Assembly: GCA_023398105.1 (NCBI GenBank)
Contig: JAEWST010000157.1
Span: 5,899-69,898, forward strand
Length of the DNA stretch: 64,000 bases
Origin: Bacillota bacterium
Lineage (GTDB): Bacteria > Bacillota > Clostridia > Acetivibrionales > DSM-1351
Direction of reading: 5' to 3'
Under the pieces are notes generated by a model. It ran no database searches, was not told the origin of the DNA, and worked only from the letters and a program-made list of their open reading frames with translations. This document shows positions 1-9,342 of the stretch, piece by piece (position 1 is the stretch's first letter; the number at the start of each line of letters is the position of its first letter). The translations under genes were made by a program, and so were the position numbers.

Positions 1-146
1 AGGAAATCTCAAAATGGGCTGATGACGAATTTCGTTCGGTAAATGGCCAAATTGAGTATATACTAAGCGAAGCCCTAAGAAAAAGAAATTCTGCCAATTC
101 TAAGACGGTAGAAACGGATAGTAATAATAATGAAGTAAAAAATTGA
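1..146 (+). CDS. C-terminal end of a ribbon-helix-helix (Arc/CopG-like) protein, 5' end outside window
   Basis: An open frame (first full codon at base 3) enters from the left edge and stops at TGA 144-146, giving 47 residues. The visible part (ISKWADDEFRSVNGQIEYIL, then SEALRKRN) has the spacing of the two helices of Arc-like ribbon-helix-helix DNA-binding domains, where the asparagine-containing turn (SVNGQIEY) joins helix A to helix B. It ends in a polar Ser/Asn-rich tail. In this family the beta strand that contacts DNA precedes this segment, so the specificity-determining part lies outside the window. It is probably a small transcriptional repressor or antitoxin-like protein; function and partner cannot be read here. 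Confidence 0.5.
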   Translation, partial: EISKWADDEFRSVNGQIEYILSEALRKRNSANSKTVETDSNNNEVKN

Positions 147-237
147 TAGCTATATAATAGCACTAATGGTTTTTGCTGTGTAGTCAAAGCGTTATAAAAG
201 GGGTATAGTAGGTTGTTAGTATAAGAAACAACCGTAA

Positions 238-284
238 AAAAAGGTACACATCAAATCTGAAACAATTGATGTGTACCTTTATGT
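238..284 (-). terminator. Rho-independent terminator of the chemotaxis gene
   Basis: A perfect 15-bp inverted repeat (240-254 with 266-280, 11-base loop) lies just beyond the 3' end of the minus-strand chemotaxis gene. On that strand it is followed by a run of seven T (234-240 as A on the plus strand). It may also stop transcripts of the plus-strand gene at the left edge. Confidence 0.8.
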
Positions 285-297
285 AAGAACGTAATAA

Positions 298-1551
298 CTA
301 TTTAAGTTTATAATTTTTTAAGTTTAAATTTAACTGATTAACTAATTGATCTAAGCTTTGAGCTGAGGATTTCATTTCATCAAGAATTTTTAATTGGTTT
401 TCAGTGGTAGCGGCAACCTCTTCACTTGATGCAGCAGTTTGCTGAGAAACAGAGGATATATTCTCAATAGCACTAATTACATCACCCTTGTCATTTTGCA
501 TTTTAATAACTGCAGTATTAACATCGCTTATCTTTTCAACTATAAAGTCAATAGCGTTTGCAATATCATTAAAGGAGCTATTAGTCTTATCAACAGCTAA
601 GTTTTGGTCTTGAGAAACCTTTTTCATTATTTCCATTGATGAAATAGCTAAAGCAGATTCTTCAGCTATACTTTGCATCATGTTGTTTATCTCCTCAGTT
701 GACTTTCTACTTTCATCTGCCAATTTTCGTACCTCATCAGCAACAACTGCAAAGCCTTTTCCAGCTTCACCCGCTCTTGCAGCTTCTATAGCAGCATTAA
801 GTGCAAGTAAATTAGTTTGCTCTGCAATATTTTCAATTGATTCAACAAATAGACCAATATTTTTAGTAGCATTTGTAAGGTTTTGAACTACAGAAAATAT
901 TTTTTCTGAAGTTTCATAGGTTTCTTTAGATTTATCTCTTAAGGTTGTAACAGCTTTAAGACCTACAGAATTCAGCTCACTGATTTTGTTAGTTTCAGCA
1001 GTAATGCCGTTATAGCTTTCATAAACAAAATTAATCTGCTCGGAAAGCTTGTCGACAACCTGTACTCCATGTTGAGCTTCTTCAGCCTGTGAGGATGCAC
1101 CCTTTGCAATTTCATCTATGGTCTTTGATATTTCTGTAATTGCACCAGTAGCATTTTGTGTAGTTGAAACAACACTTCTTGATGCTTGGGTTATAGAAAT
1201 AGATAAATTGAAAAAACTTTCAATAAGTGTACGTATTTCGCTAATTACAACATTAACTACAGAAGCAATTCCACCAAGAATGCCATATTTTTTTGGCTCT
1301 ATAAAATTTGAAAAGTCGCCAGATTTAAAAGTGTCCATTTCTAATGAAAACTTTTTAATAGCTCGGCGGAAATTAAATCCAGTGGTAATAGATAAAATAG
1401 TCCCAGATATTGTACAACAAAGGAATGTAAAAATTGCAAAAGTCATGTCTTTAAATATAACTGCTGCTACAATTGCGAATATTGTACATGAAATAATATT
1501 CTGTAATGACAGCATAAGGTATTTAGAACTGCCTAAAGTACTTTTTTTCAT
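298..1551 (-). CDS. Methyl-accepting chemotaxis protein without a large sensor domain
   Basis: 417 residues from the ATG at 1551, chosen because GGAGGG lies 8 bases upstream; the frame opens a little earlier but without a site. Two closely spaced hydrophobic segments (about residues 15-34 and 38-58) are followed by a linker and a long helical MCP signalling domain. The conserved hairpin tip (EQTNLLALNAAIEAARAGE, then GKGFAVVADEVRKLA) is at about residues 245-290, where the protein would contact CheW and CheA. With almost nothing between the membrane helices there is no extracellular ligand domain, so it would sense a membrane or cytoplasmic signal or act with a partner. It stands alone; no che genes are next to it. 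Confidence 0.9.
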   Translation of the reverse strand: MKKSTLGSSKYLMLSLQNIISCTIFAIVAAVIFKDMTFAIFTFLCCTISGTILSITTGFNFRRAIKKFSLEMDTFKSGDFSNFIEPKKYGILGGIASVVNVVISEIRTLIESFFNLSISITQASRSVVSTTQNATGAITEISKTIDEIAKGASSQAEEAQHGVQVVDKLSEQINFVYESYNGITAETNKISELNSVGLKAVTTLRDKSKETYETSEKIFSVVQNLTNATKNIGLFVESIENIAEQTNLLALNAAIEAARAGEAGKGFAVVADEVRKLADESRKSTEEINNMMQSIAEESALAISSMEIMKKVSQDQNLAVDKTNSSFNDIANAIDFIVEKISDVNTAVIKMQNDKGDVISAIENISSVSQQTAASSEEVAATTENQLKILDEMKSSAQSLDQLVNQLNLNLKNYKLK

Positions 1552-1701
1552 AATATTCCCTCCAAAATTATGCAATAATTAAACGATTAATAATATATTT
1601 TTATATTATTCTACATTTATTAATAAAAACCTTTTTTTTTAGGTATAAACTTAATATATGAAAAAAAAATAACAAATAAACACTAAAATATGTACATAGA
1701 T

Positions 1702-1762
1702 TTATAACGAGGCAAGAAAATGTCCCCTACTTCTATAAGTGGCGGGTACTGCTTTGGTTATC
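1702..1762 (+). repeat. Truncated left part of the 157-bp TIR repeat
   Basis: It begins with the repeat's terminal TTATAACGAGGC and follows the full copies at 20924 and 31797 with few changes through the first internal hairpin (CTACTT/AAGTGG arms) up to GGTTATC, then diverges. The right half, including the second terminal inverted repeat, is missing. It lies upstream of the citrate synthase promoter. Confidence 0.85.
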
Positions 1763-1787
1763 TGACTTTAGAAGATTAAAATGTGGA

Positions 1788-1816
1788 TTGACATATCACG
1801 TAATATTGTATACAAT
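1788..1816 (+). promoter_or_regulatory. Sigma-A-type promoter for the citrate synthase gene
   Basis: TTGACA (1788-1793) and TACAAT (1811-1816) are separated by 17 bases. The predicted leader is about 85 bases and contains a small hairpin-like ACTCA/TGAGT pair. No gene is seen in 1552-1910 apart from this promoter and the truncated repeat. Confidence 0.6.
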
Positions 1817-1910
1817 TATACATAAATACAAAAAAACATGTTTAGATACTCAACAGAAGCTGAGTTTTCTAATTTAATGAACTATTAATATTTTGTCGGG
1901 GGGAACTAAA

Positions 1911-3290
1911 ATGATCGAATTTAATAAAAAATCAAATACATTAGAGCAGACTCAGTACAGATATTCACTTCAAAATGTATCTGAACCTAATCTTTATAGA
2001 GAAATATTTAATTATGAGGAAGTGCCAAAATGTGCCTTTAATCATCGGAGAGTTCCAATGAATCCGCCTGATGAGATTTGGATTACTGACACCACTTTCA
2101 GAGATGGTCAGCAGTCTAGAGCACCGTATACAGTAGAACAGATTGTTAAATTATATGATTATCTTAATAGATTGGGTGGTTCAAAGGGTATAATACGACA
2201 AACTGAGTTTTTCCTATATAGTGACAAGGATAAAGAAGCTGTTTATAAGTGCATGGAAAGAGGTTATCAATTTCCAGAGGTAACTAGTTGGATTAGAGCC
2301 TCAAAGAGCGACTTCCAGCTTGCAAAAGAAATGGGAATGAAAGAAACTGGTTTCTTAGTCAGCTGCTCTGATTATCATATATTTAATAAGCTAAAAAAGA
2401 CTAGAAAGCAGGCAATGGAGGGCTACTTAAGCGTTATTAAAGAAGCTCTTGATGTTGGAATCAAGCCAAGATGCCATTTTGAAGATATAACTAGAGCAGA
2501 TTTTTATGGATTTGTTGTTCCTTTTGCAACTGAGCTTAGAAAATTAATGGATGAAAGCGGAGTACCAATTAAATTAAGAGCCTGTGACACAATGGGTTAT
2601 GGTGTTACATATCCCGGTGCTGCTTTGCCTAGAAGCGTACCTGGTATAATTTATGGTCTTAGACATCACGCAGGATTTCCAAGTGAGTTGTTGGAGTGGC
2701 ATGGACATAATGACTTTTATAAAGCAGTTGACAATTCTTCAGCTGCATGGCTGTATGGTTGTTCCTCTGTAAACTGTTCACTTCTTGGAATTGGTGAGCG
2801 TACTGGAAATACTCCTCTTGAAGCTATGGTGTTTGAATATTGTTCACTTAGGGGAACAACAGATGGAATGGATACTACTGTAATAACAGAAATAGCTGAT
2901 TATTATGAAAAAGAATTAGATTATGAGATTCCTCCAAGAACACCTTTTGTCGGAAAGCATTTCAATGTTACACAAGCAGGCATTCATGCTGATGGTATGC
3001 TGAAGGATGAGGAAATTTATAATATTTTCAATACTAGTAAGCTCTTGAATAGACCTATAGGGGTTGCAATAACTCAAACCTCTGGTTTAGCAGGCATAGC
3101 TCTCTGGATAAATAATAGTTTCCGCTTATCGGAAAAGGAGCTGATTGATAAAAAAGATCCAAGAGTTGCTAAAGTTAAGGAATGGATTGATAAAGAATAT
3201 CAAGAAGGCAGAATTACTTCTATTAGCGACAAAGAGATGCTGAAGGGAATTCAGAAAATTGAACCTAGCTTGATACCTAATAAAAAATAA
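1911..3290 (+). CDS. (Re)-citrate synthase-like enzyme of the isopropylmalate/homocitrate synthase family
   Basis: 459 residues from ATG 1911, preceded by a G-rich site (GGGGGG, 1897-1902). The protein is a DRE-TIM metallolyase: ITDTTFRDGQQS near residue 60 is the family signature, EWHGHND near residue 262 supplies metal-binding histidines, and GIGERTGNTPLEA follows. The homocitrate/isopropylmalate C-terminal regulatory domain seems absent. In several anaerobic clostridia such proteins are (Re)-stereospecific citrate synthases (shown biochemically in Clostridium kluyveri), encoded beside aconitase. The next gene here is aconitase, so I infer it condenses acetyl-CoA with oxaloacetate to citrate for 2-oxoglutarate and glutamate synthesis. 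Homocitrate synthase is the main alternative. Confidence 0.75.
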   Translation: MIEFNKKSNTLEQTQYRYSLQNVSEPNLYREIFNYEEVPKCAFNHRRVPMNPPDEIWITDTTFRDGQQSRAPYTVEQIVKLYDYLNRLGGSKGIIRQTEFFLYSDKDKEAVYKCMERGYQFPEVTSWIRASKSDFQLAKEMGMKETGFLVSCSDYHIFNKLKKTRKQAMEGYLSVIKEALDVGIKPRCHFEDITRADFYGFVVPFATELRKLMDESGVPIKLRACDTMGYGVTYPGAALPRSVPGIIYGLRHHAGFPSELLEWHGHNDFYKAVDNSSAAWLYGCSSVNCSLLGIGERTGNTPLEAMVFEYCSLRGTTDGMDTTVITEIADYYEKELDYEIPPRTPFVGKHFNVTQAGIHADGMLKDEEIYNIFNTSKLLNRPIGVAITQTSGLAGIALWINNSFRLSEKELIDKKDPRVAKVKEWIDKEYQEGRITSISDKEMLKGIQKIEPSLIPNKK

Positions 3291-3614
3291 TACTATGTCT
3301 TTTTAGATAAAAATGTTATTATATTAAACGGTAGTTTATTAAAAAATAATAATAAACGCAAGCTTTGCATATAAAAGCTATGCACCCTCAAAATTCAATG
3401 CCTGGCAATGATTAAGCTGTGAATGAATATTAATTATTCAATTGGAATATGTTCATTAAAAAGCATTTAGAAATGTATTAACATTACTGATTTTATTATG
3501 ACCATAGCTTCATTCTTTTAGTGCCAGCTATATTGAATTTTCAAGGTGAATATAAAATTATTCAAATGCAGAGTTTGAGTAATTAAAACGAAAAACAATA
3601 TGGGAGGTTCGAAG
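3291..3614. repeat. Intergenic leader with long imperfect inverted repeat
   Basis: The spacer between the citrate synthase and aconitase genes holds an imperfect inverted repeat: the arm at 3383-3407 (core CTCAAAATTCAAT, ending CTGGCA) matches the reverse complement of 3522-3548 (TGCCAG, then ATTGAATTTTCAAGG). The interior of about 115 bases is also partly self-complementary. No coding frame is evident. It could be a structured leader of the aconitase mRNA or a remnant of a small mobile element. Confidence 0.5.
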
Positions 3615-5543
3615 ATGGGCTTAAATTTGGCACAAAAAATAATTAAAGATCACTTGGTAAGTGGCGAAATGGTTACAGGAAGTGAAATATCTATTAAAAT
3701 AGATCAAACACTTACACAGGATTCAACAGGTACAATGGCATACTTACAATTTGAAGCAATAGGAATGCCTAGAGTAAAAACTAAAAAATCAGTTGCATAT
3801 ATTGACCATAATACTTTACAGGCTGGTTTTGAAAATGCAGATGACCATAAATACATTCAAACAGTTACTTCTAAGCATGGTGTATATTTTTCAAAGCCTG
3901 GTAATGGAATATGCCATCAGGTACAATTAGAGCGTTTTGGAGTACCTGGAATGACTTTGTTGGGTTCTGACAGCCATACACCAACAGGTGGTGGAATAGG
4001 AATGCTTGCTATCGGAGCAGGTGGACTTGATGTTGCTGTAGCAATGGGCGGCGGTCCATACTATATTCCAATGCCAAAGGTCTGTAAGGTTGAATTAAAA
4101 GGAAAGCTAAACCCTTGGTCAACAGCAAAAGATATTATATTAGAAGTTTTGAGAGTTTTGACTGTTAAGGGCGGAGTTGGTAAGGTAATTGAATATGCTG
4201 GAGAAGGCATCAAGAGTCTCACAGTTCCTGAAAGAGCTACTATTACAAATATGGGAGCTGAATTGGGAGCTACAACCTCAATATTCCCAAGTGATGAGGT
4301 TACGCTTGAATTCTTAAAGGCTCAAGGCAGAGAACAGGATTGGGTAGAGCTTTTACCTGATACAGATGCAGAATATGAAGAGCATATTATTATAGATTTG
4401 GCAACAGTTGAGCCAATGGCTGCAAAGCCACACAGTCCTGACAATGTAGAGAAGATTTCTACTATCGGAAAAATTAAGGTTGATCAGGTTGCTATAGGAA
4501 GCTGCACAAACTCATCCTACATGGATATGATGAAGGTTGCTACTATATTAAAAGGGAAGACAGTTAATCCAAATGTTAGTTTGGTTATCGCTCCAGGTTC
4601 AAAGCAGGTGTTGACTATGCTTGCACAAAACGGTGCTTTAGCTGATATGGTAGCAGCAGGTGCAAGAATTCTTGAATCAGCTTGCGGACCATGTATTGGT
4701 ATGGGTCAAGCTCCATGCACAGATGCTGTATCATTAAGAACCTTCAACAGAAACTTTGAAGGTAGAAGCGGAACTACTTCTGCTAAAGTATACTTAGTTA
4801 GCCCTGAAGTTGCTGCTGCAAGTGCACTAACAGGCGTTCTGACTGACCCTAGAGAATTAGGTGAAGCTCCAAAAATTGAAATGCCAAAAGAATTCTTAAT
4901 TAATGATAATTTGGTTATTGCACCAGCTCCAGAAGGAAATGATGTTGAGGTTGTAAGAGGCCCTAACATTAAGCCTTTCCCATTAAACAAAGCGTTAACT
5001 GAGAAGGTTACAGGCAAAGCTTTAATTAAGGTTGAAGACAATATAACAACTGACCATATTATGCCATCAAATGCAAAACTGCTTCCATTTAGATCAAATG
5101 TACCTCACCTTGCAGAATACTGTTTGACACCATGTGATCCAGAATTCCCAGCAAGAGCAAAAGCTAATGGCGGTGGATTTATAATAGGCGGTTCAAACTA
5201 TGGACAGGGTTCAAGCAGAGAGCATGCTGCATTAGCACCATTGCAGTTAGGTGTTAAGGGAGTTATCGCAAAGTCCTTTGCTAGAATTCATATGGCTAAC
5301 TTGATTAATTCGGGTATTATACCTATGACCTTTGAAAATGAAGCAGATTATGATTCAATTGCTTTAAATGATGATTTGGCTATTGAAAATGCAATAGAAC
5401 AGGTTAAAAAGGCTGATACTATAGTAGTAAAGAATTTGACAAAGAATACTCAGTTTAATGCAAAGGTAACACTATCAGATAGACAGGTTCAAATGATACT
5501 TGCTGGAGGATTGTTAAACTTTACTCGTGAACAAAGTAAATAG
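3615..5543 (+). CDS. Aconitate hydratase (monomeric, clostridial short type)
   Basis: 642 residues from ATG 3615, with GGGAGG 3602-3607 upstream. It interconverts citrate and isocitrate through a [4Fe-4S] cluster. Visible motifs: GSDSHTPTGGGIGML near residue 120, GSCTNSSYMDM near 295 and ACGPCIGMGQAPC near 356 (cluster cysteines), and GSNYGQGSSREHAALAP in the C-terminal swivel domain. At 642 residues it is the short isopropylmalate-isomerase-like form with large and small subunits fused, not the roughly 900-residue AcnA. It follows the citrate synthase-like gene; an isocitrate dehydrogenase gene, the usual third partner, is not next. Confidence 0.93.
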   Translation: MGLNLAQKIIKDHLVSGEMVTGSEISIKIDQTLTQDSTGTMAYLQFEAIGMPRVKTKKSVAYIDHNTLQAGFENADDHKYIQTVTSKHGVYFSKPGNGICHQVQLERFGVPGMTLLGSDSHTPTGGGIGMLAIGAGGLDVAVAMGGGPYYIPMPKVCKVELKGKLNPWSTAKDIILEVLRVLTVKGGVGKVIEYAGEGIKSLTVPERATITNMGAELGATTSIFPSDEVTLEFLKAQGREQDWVELLPDTDAEYEEHIIIDLATVEPMAAKPHSPDNVEKISTIGKIKVDQVAIGSCTNSSYMDMMKVATILKGKTVNPNVSLVIAPGSKQVLTMLAQNGALADMVAAGARILESACGPCIGMGQAPCTDAVSLRTFNRNFEGRSGTTSAKVYLVSPEVAAASALTGVLTDPRELGEAPKIEMPKEFLINDNLVIAPAPEGNDVEVVRGPNIKPFPLNKALTEKVTGKALIKVEDNITTDHIMPSNAKLLPFRSNVPHLAEYCLTPCDPEFPARAKANGGGFIIGGSNYGQGSSREHAALAPLQLGVKGVIAKSFARIHMANLINSGIIPMTFENEADYDSIALNDDLAIENAIEQVKKADTIVVKNLTKNTQFNAKVTLSDRQVQMILAGGLLNFTREQSK

Positions 5544-5571
5544 CAAAAAAATTAATTAATTACTCAAACTT

Positions 5572-5626
5572 CCACATAAAAAATCTGTTGGTGCGGGTTG
5601 AAGCCCAAAACACGATGTGGTTTTTG
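5572..5626 (+). terminator. Probable terminator after aconitase
   Basis: CCACAT (5572-5577) pairs with ATGTGG (5615-5620), with further pairing inside (GTG..GGG with CCC..CAC), followed by TTTTTGC. The loop region is long, so it is weaker than the others called here. Confidence 0.5.
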
Positions 5627-5703
5627 CAGAGTGTGAGGCTTGTGCAACATAATTGGTTATAGTTTCAGTATAGTTTGTGTCCTAAGTGGGCGTGGAGGTT
5701 AGT

Positions 5704-6378
5704 ATGGCTAAGCTTGAATATGATGAAAGTCAAAACTTAATTAATTCTTTAAGGGGTAAGGTCTTTAGCCAGCTTCGCAGTCAAATATTGACGGGAGTAT
5801 ATAAACCCGGAGACAGCCTTATTGAGCTGCGTTTATCAGAAGAGCTTGGAGTTAGTAGAACACCCATTAGAGAGGCTATAAGGCAACTTGAACTGGAAGG
5901 CTTAGTTCAGGCTATACCCAATAAGGGTGCTGTGGTGAAGGGAATAACTGAACAAGATGTTGAAGATATTTTTACAATCAGAATGAGGATTGAAGGACTT
6001 GCTGCAAGATGGGCTGCGGAAAAGATTACTGAAGAGGAGATTAAGGAATTAAAGGAGGCACTTGAATTTGAAGAGTTCTACACCATAAAAAATGATGTTG
6101 AGCAGCTGATGAAATTTGACTCTAAATTCCATGATATTATTTTCAGAGCATGTAAAAGTAATCCTCTGATGCATATGTTGAGCACTTTTCATAACTATAT
6201 ACAAAGTGCCAGAAATAATTCCTTCCATACACCGGGCAGACCTGATAAAACCTTTGAGGAGCATAAAGCCATTTTTGAAGCCATATGCAGGAAAGATGCA
6301 GATACTGCAGAACAGCTTACTATAGATCATATTAGAAACGCTAGTAATAATTATAATGAGTTGCATCATAAAGAGTAA
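5704..6378 (+). CDS. GntR-family (FadR/FCD type) transcriptional regulator
   Basis: 224 residues from ATG 5704, with GGAGG at 5693-5697; an upstream in-frame GTG lacks a site. Residues about 10-75 are the winged helix of the GntR family (VFSQLRSQILTGVYKPG, then LGVSRTPIREAIRQLELEGL). The rest is an all-helical FCD effector domain, which in relatives binds organic acids through a metal held by Asp and His residues. Placed directly after citrate synthase and aconitase, it may respond to a tricarboxylate or related acid and control them, but no operator was identified. Confidence 0.85.
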   Translation: MAKLEYDESQNLINSLRGKVFSQLRSQILTGVYKPGDSLIELRLSEELGVSRTPIREAIRQLELEGLVQAIPNKGAVVKGITEQDVEDIFTIRMRIEGLAARWAAEKITEEEIKELKEALEFEEFYTIKNDVEQLMKFDSKFHDIIFRACKSNPLMHMLSTFHNYIQSARNNSFHTPGRPDKTFEEHKAIFEAICRKDADTAEQLTIDHIRNASNNYNELHHKE

Positions 6379-6485
6379 ATTTAAAACACAGTGATGTAAG
6401 TACCTTTAACAGTGGTTATTAACGATATGTTAAGGTGTAAGAGCTTTATAAGGTAAAATATAAAACTAAATGACATATGATTCAA

Positions 6486-6527
6486 AAACACAGAGTAGCC
6501 AGTTTAAATGGTTCTCTGTGTTTTTTG
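6486..6527 (+). terminator. Terminator downstream of the GntR gene
   Basis: ACACAGAG and CTCTGTGT form a stem around an 18-base loop that itself can pair in part, followed by TTTTTTG. The remaining spacer up to 6755 is AT-rich with no gene seen. Confidence 0.8.
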
Positions 6528-6755
6528 TTTAATATTCTGCTGTAAATGTTTTGTCTTTATGCACTAAACAGGTCTTTCTTGTTTCTGTTATATCAACCTT
6601 TATGATTATACAGCAATTGCGAATTAACCAATGACACATAAATGCCAATTAGGGTATAAATAATACTATTTATTGAATGAATTAAATAATTAATAAAAAT
6701 TGATAATTAATGTAAATTAAGATATAATTTTAGAAAAAACGATTAGGGGTATATT

Positions 6756-8798
6756 ATGGATATTTTGGTGATACAATGTTATCAAGGTAATTCAAAGGGT
6801 GAGATACTTTCACAGCATGTCAAGGATAGAGAGTATTTTTATTATAATTTTAATGAAGAAGCTTTAAATGGTGGACAGGATTTTAATGGGGAAGATAATG
6901 GTTATAGTGGTTCTGTACTTGTTGTACAATTTGACAAAAAGGATAAAAAGATTTTTGGAATGTCAATTGCTACGTATAGTAGATTAAAAAAAATATATAA
7001 AAGATTTAAAAGTTATAAAAAAAATATGAAAGATATAAAATATACGTCTGTAAAAAATAAAAAAAGTAAAAACAGTAAAAATAGGACGATTGATGGATTG
7101 CTCAAAATTAGTAATATTAAAGAAATTAAAAGTAAAGATTACGAAGAAGTTAAGGAAATTATTAAAGAGCTAGAAGTTAATTTACTTAATGAGGGTAAAA
7201 AACATTGTCTTAAATATATAACGATTGAAGACGATGATTATAAGAAGTTAGATGGATTAGCAATTAGCATTGTACATAATAAACATAAGAAAAAGAAAAA
7301 GTATAAACAAGAAATACTTGATTCTTTTGAGAGAATAGAAGGAAAGCTTAGTAGATTCGCGCAGAGAAGTAGATATGCTGAACGTGTAAAAAATAAAATA
7401 ATGCCTATAAGAGAAAATAGAACTGAGTATCAACGTGATTGGGAAAGGATTATACATTCAAAGGCTTTTAGAAGATTGGAAGATAAAGCTCAAATATACA
7501 CATTGTCTAAAGGAGATCATTTTCGTACAAGATTAACACATACATTAGAAGTAACTCAAATTGCAAGAGGTATAGCTAGAGAGCTAGAGTTGAATGAAGA
7601 TCTTGTAGAAGCAATAGCACTAGGACATGATTTGGGGCATACACCATTTGGACATGTTGGTGAAAGAACCCTAGATAATATTTTACAAGAGAATAAAATT
7701 GATAAATCGGGTGGATTTAAACATAATTATCAGGGAGTTAGGGTAGTTAATTATTTAGAAGAAAAATACGCAGAATTTGAAGGTCTCAATTTGACATACC
7801 AGGTTATGGAAGGAATATTAAAACATACTAAGACTTGTGAAGGTATACATAAAGATAAAGATAAAGTTTTAGAATATTGCACAGATTGTGTATATGGAAA
7901 TTCTTATGAATATTGTACGGAAAACCCCTATATAATTGGAGAGTTCTTATGTGGAGGAGAAGTTGAAAAGTTTCATCTTAATCAGAGGTTTTCTGCAACA
8001 TTAGAAGGACAAGTAGTTGCTGTGGCGGATGAAATAGCACAAAGAGCGCATGATATAGATGATGGGATAGCTAGTGGTATAATTAATGTTGAAGAATTCT
8101 TAGATAGTTTAAAAAAAGATGATTTGTTTAAAGATCTTAAAGAAAAAATAGATGGGTCTTTGAACTATATTAAAAAATATAAACGTGATTATATTGATGT
8201 TCTAGATATTAAAAGAGCTAGAATTGTATCAGATGTAATAACATATTTTATGGATGGGGTTGTAGCAGTTGCTAACACCAAGATTGAGGAGTACAAAGCA
8301 AAACATAAAAATAATCTATTAGAAAATAGAGATAATTTAGTAATTGAAAAGAAACTAATTCGTTTTGATGATAGAGACCAAAAGACAGGAAAGTTTAGAA
8401 ATAAGCTTGAGGAAGTTAGAAAAAAGCTAGAAGAAATAACATCAAATAAAATAATAAATTCTGAAGAAGTAAATTGTTTTGATGGTAAGGGAGCTTATAT
8501 AATAAATAAGCTCTATAAAGCTTATTGTAAAAATCCAAGGCAAATGCCAACAACGGCACTCAAAAAATTTTATAGGGAAATCTCTAAATATACTAATGAC
8601 GTTGTAGATATCAGAAATGGTAAAAAGGATTTAGTTGAAGAAGAAATTAAAATTTATAATGGAATTGGTATAGATAACGAGTTAAAGAAACTCAAACAAA
8701 AAATATTTATCAGATGTACAGTAGATTTAATCGCTGGAATGACTGATGATTTTGCAAATAAGCAATTTGAAAAATTATATTCCCCTAGAAAATATTAA
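6756..8798 (+). CDS. dGTPase-like HD-domain nucleotide hydrolase with long unknown N-terminal extension
   Basis: 680 residues, ATG 6756 after TTAGGGG. From about residue 215 it follows the dGTP triphosphohydrolase family: SKAFRRLEDKAQIY, RLTHTLEVTQIARGIA near 260 (first His) and LGHDLGHTPFGHVGER near 288 (the HD pair and following His). All metal-binding HD residues are present, so it is predicted active on dNTPs. Known dGTPases are about 400-510 residues; here about 210 Lys-rich residues precede the domain and match nothing I recognise. Related dGTPases starve phages of dNTPs. The next gene carries a deoxyribosyltransferase-like domain, which favours a shared nucleotide pathway. AT content and Lys codon use (AAA) exceed the neighbouring metabolic genes, consistent with an accessory origin. 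Confidence 0.8.
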   Translation: MDILVIQCYQGNSKGEILSQHVKDREYFYYNFNEEALNGGQDFNGEDNGYSGSVLVVQFDKKDKKIFGMSIATYSRLKKIYKRFKSYKKNMKDIKYTSVKNKKSKNSKNRTIDGLLKISNIKEIKSKDYEEVKEIIKELEVNLLNEGKKHCLKYITIEDDDYKKLDGLAISIVHNKHKKKKKYKQEILDSFERIEGKLSRFAQRSRYAERVKNKIMPIRENRTEYQRDWERIIHSKAFRRLEDKAQIYTLSKGDHFRTRLTHTLEVTQIARGIARELELNEDLVEAIALGHDLGHTPFGHVGERTLDNILQENKIDKSGGFKHNYQGVRVVNYLEEKYAEFEGLNLTYQVMEGILKHTKTCEGIHKDKDKVLEYCTDCVYGNSYEYCTENPYIIGEFLCGGEVEKFHLNQRFSATLEGQVVAVADEIAQRAHDIDDGIASGIINVEEFLDSLKKDDLFKDLKEKIDGSLNYIKKYKRDYIDVLDIKRARIVSDVITYFMDGVVAVANTKIEEYKAKHKNNLLENRDNLVIEKKLIRFDDRDQKTGKFRNKLEEVRKKLEEITSNKIINSEEVNCFDGKGAYIINKLYKAYCKNPRQMPTTALKKFYREISKYTNDVVDIRNGKKDLVEEEIKIYNGIGIDNELKKLKQKIFIRCTVDLIAGMTDDFANKQFEKLYSPRKY

Positions 8799-9342
8799 AT
8801 AAAAATATCATATTAATAAATAAGCTTGTAGATACAATTGATTATGATTGATTTTCAATGGATATAAGTATTTTTTTATTAAGATATTGATGGGAGTATT
8901 ATAGTATTTGATGCTTTTTTGTATTTATTTTATTTGAGAGATAAAGATTTAATGTTTTACGAATTTTTTATGTTATGCTACAATTGTTCATGATATTGTA
9001 GAAACATTTAAATAATGAAATGCGAAAAACAGATGTATTAAGTATAGAACTGAACTTTAATTTTACCATGTCTTATTAAGTTTAACTAATATGTAACAGC
9101 TAGAGGCTTAAAAGATATTATAAGCTACATAATCAGTATATTTTAGGTCAATGATAATACATCTTTATTACAATAATCTTAAATCAAATATATAGTTTTT
9201 AGTTAAATGTTTTTGGAGTATAAGGATAGCGGCAATTTGAGAATAGTTGAGGACATTATATCTATGGGAAAACAGTTAGTCTACTATATCGGAAACTTTA
9301 GAGGAAATATAGATTGCAAAATTTAAGAAAGTGAGTTTGATT
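8799..9342. other. 544-bp AT-rich spacer without a convincing gene
   Basis: It separates the dGTPase-like gene from the ATP-grasp fusion gene. One short frame (9207-9326, 39 codons) runs to within 17 bases of the next start but has no ribosome binding site and no recognisable content. No terminator with a T-run is obvious, so co-transcription cannot be excluded. Confidence 0.6.

Noticed and set aside
680..1582. Plus-strand frames opposite the chemotaxis gene
   Set aside because: They mirror the strongly conserved MCP signalling domain on the other strand and have no ribosome binding sites.
9207..9326. 39-codon frame before the ATP-grasp fusion gene
   Set aside because: No ribosome binding site and no similarity that I recognise; kept only as a note in the spacer entry.
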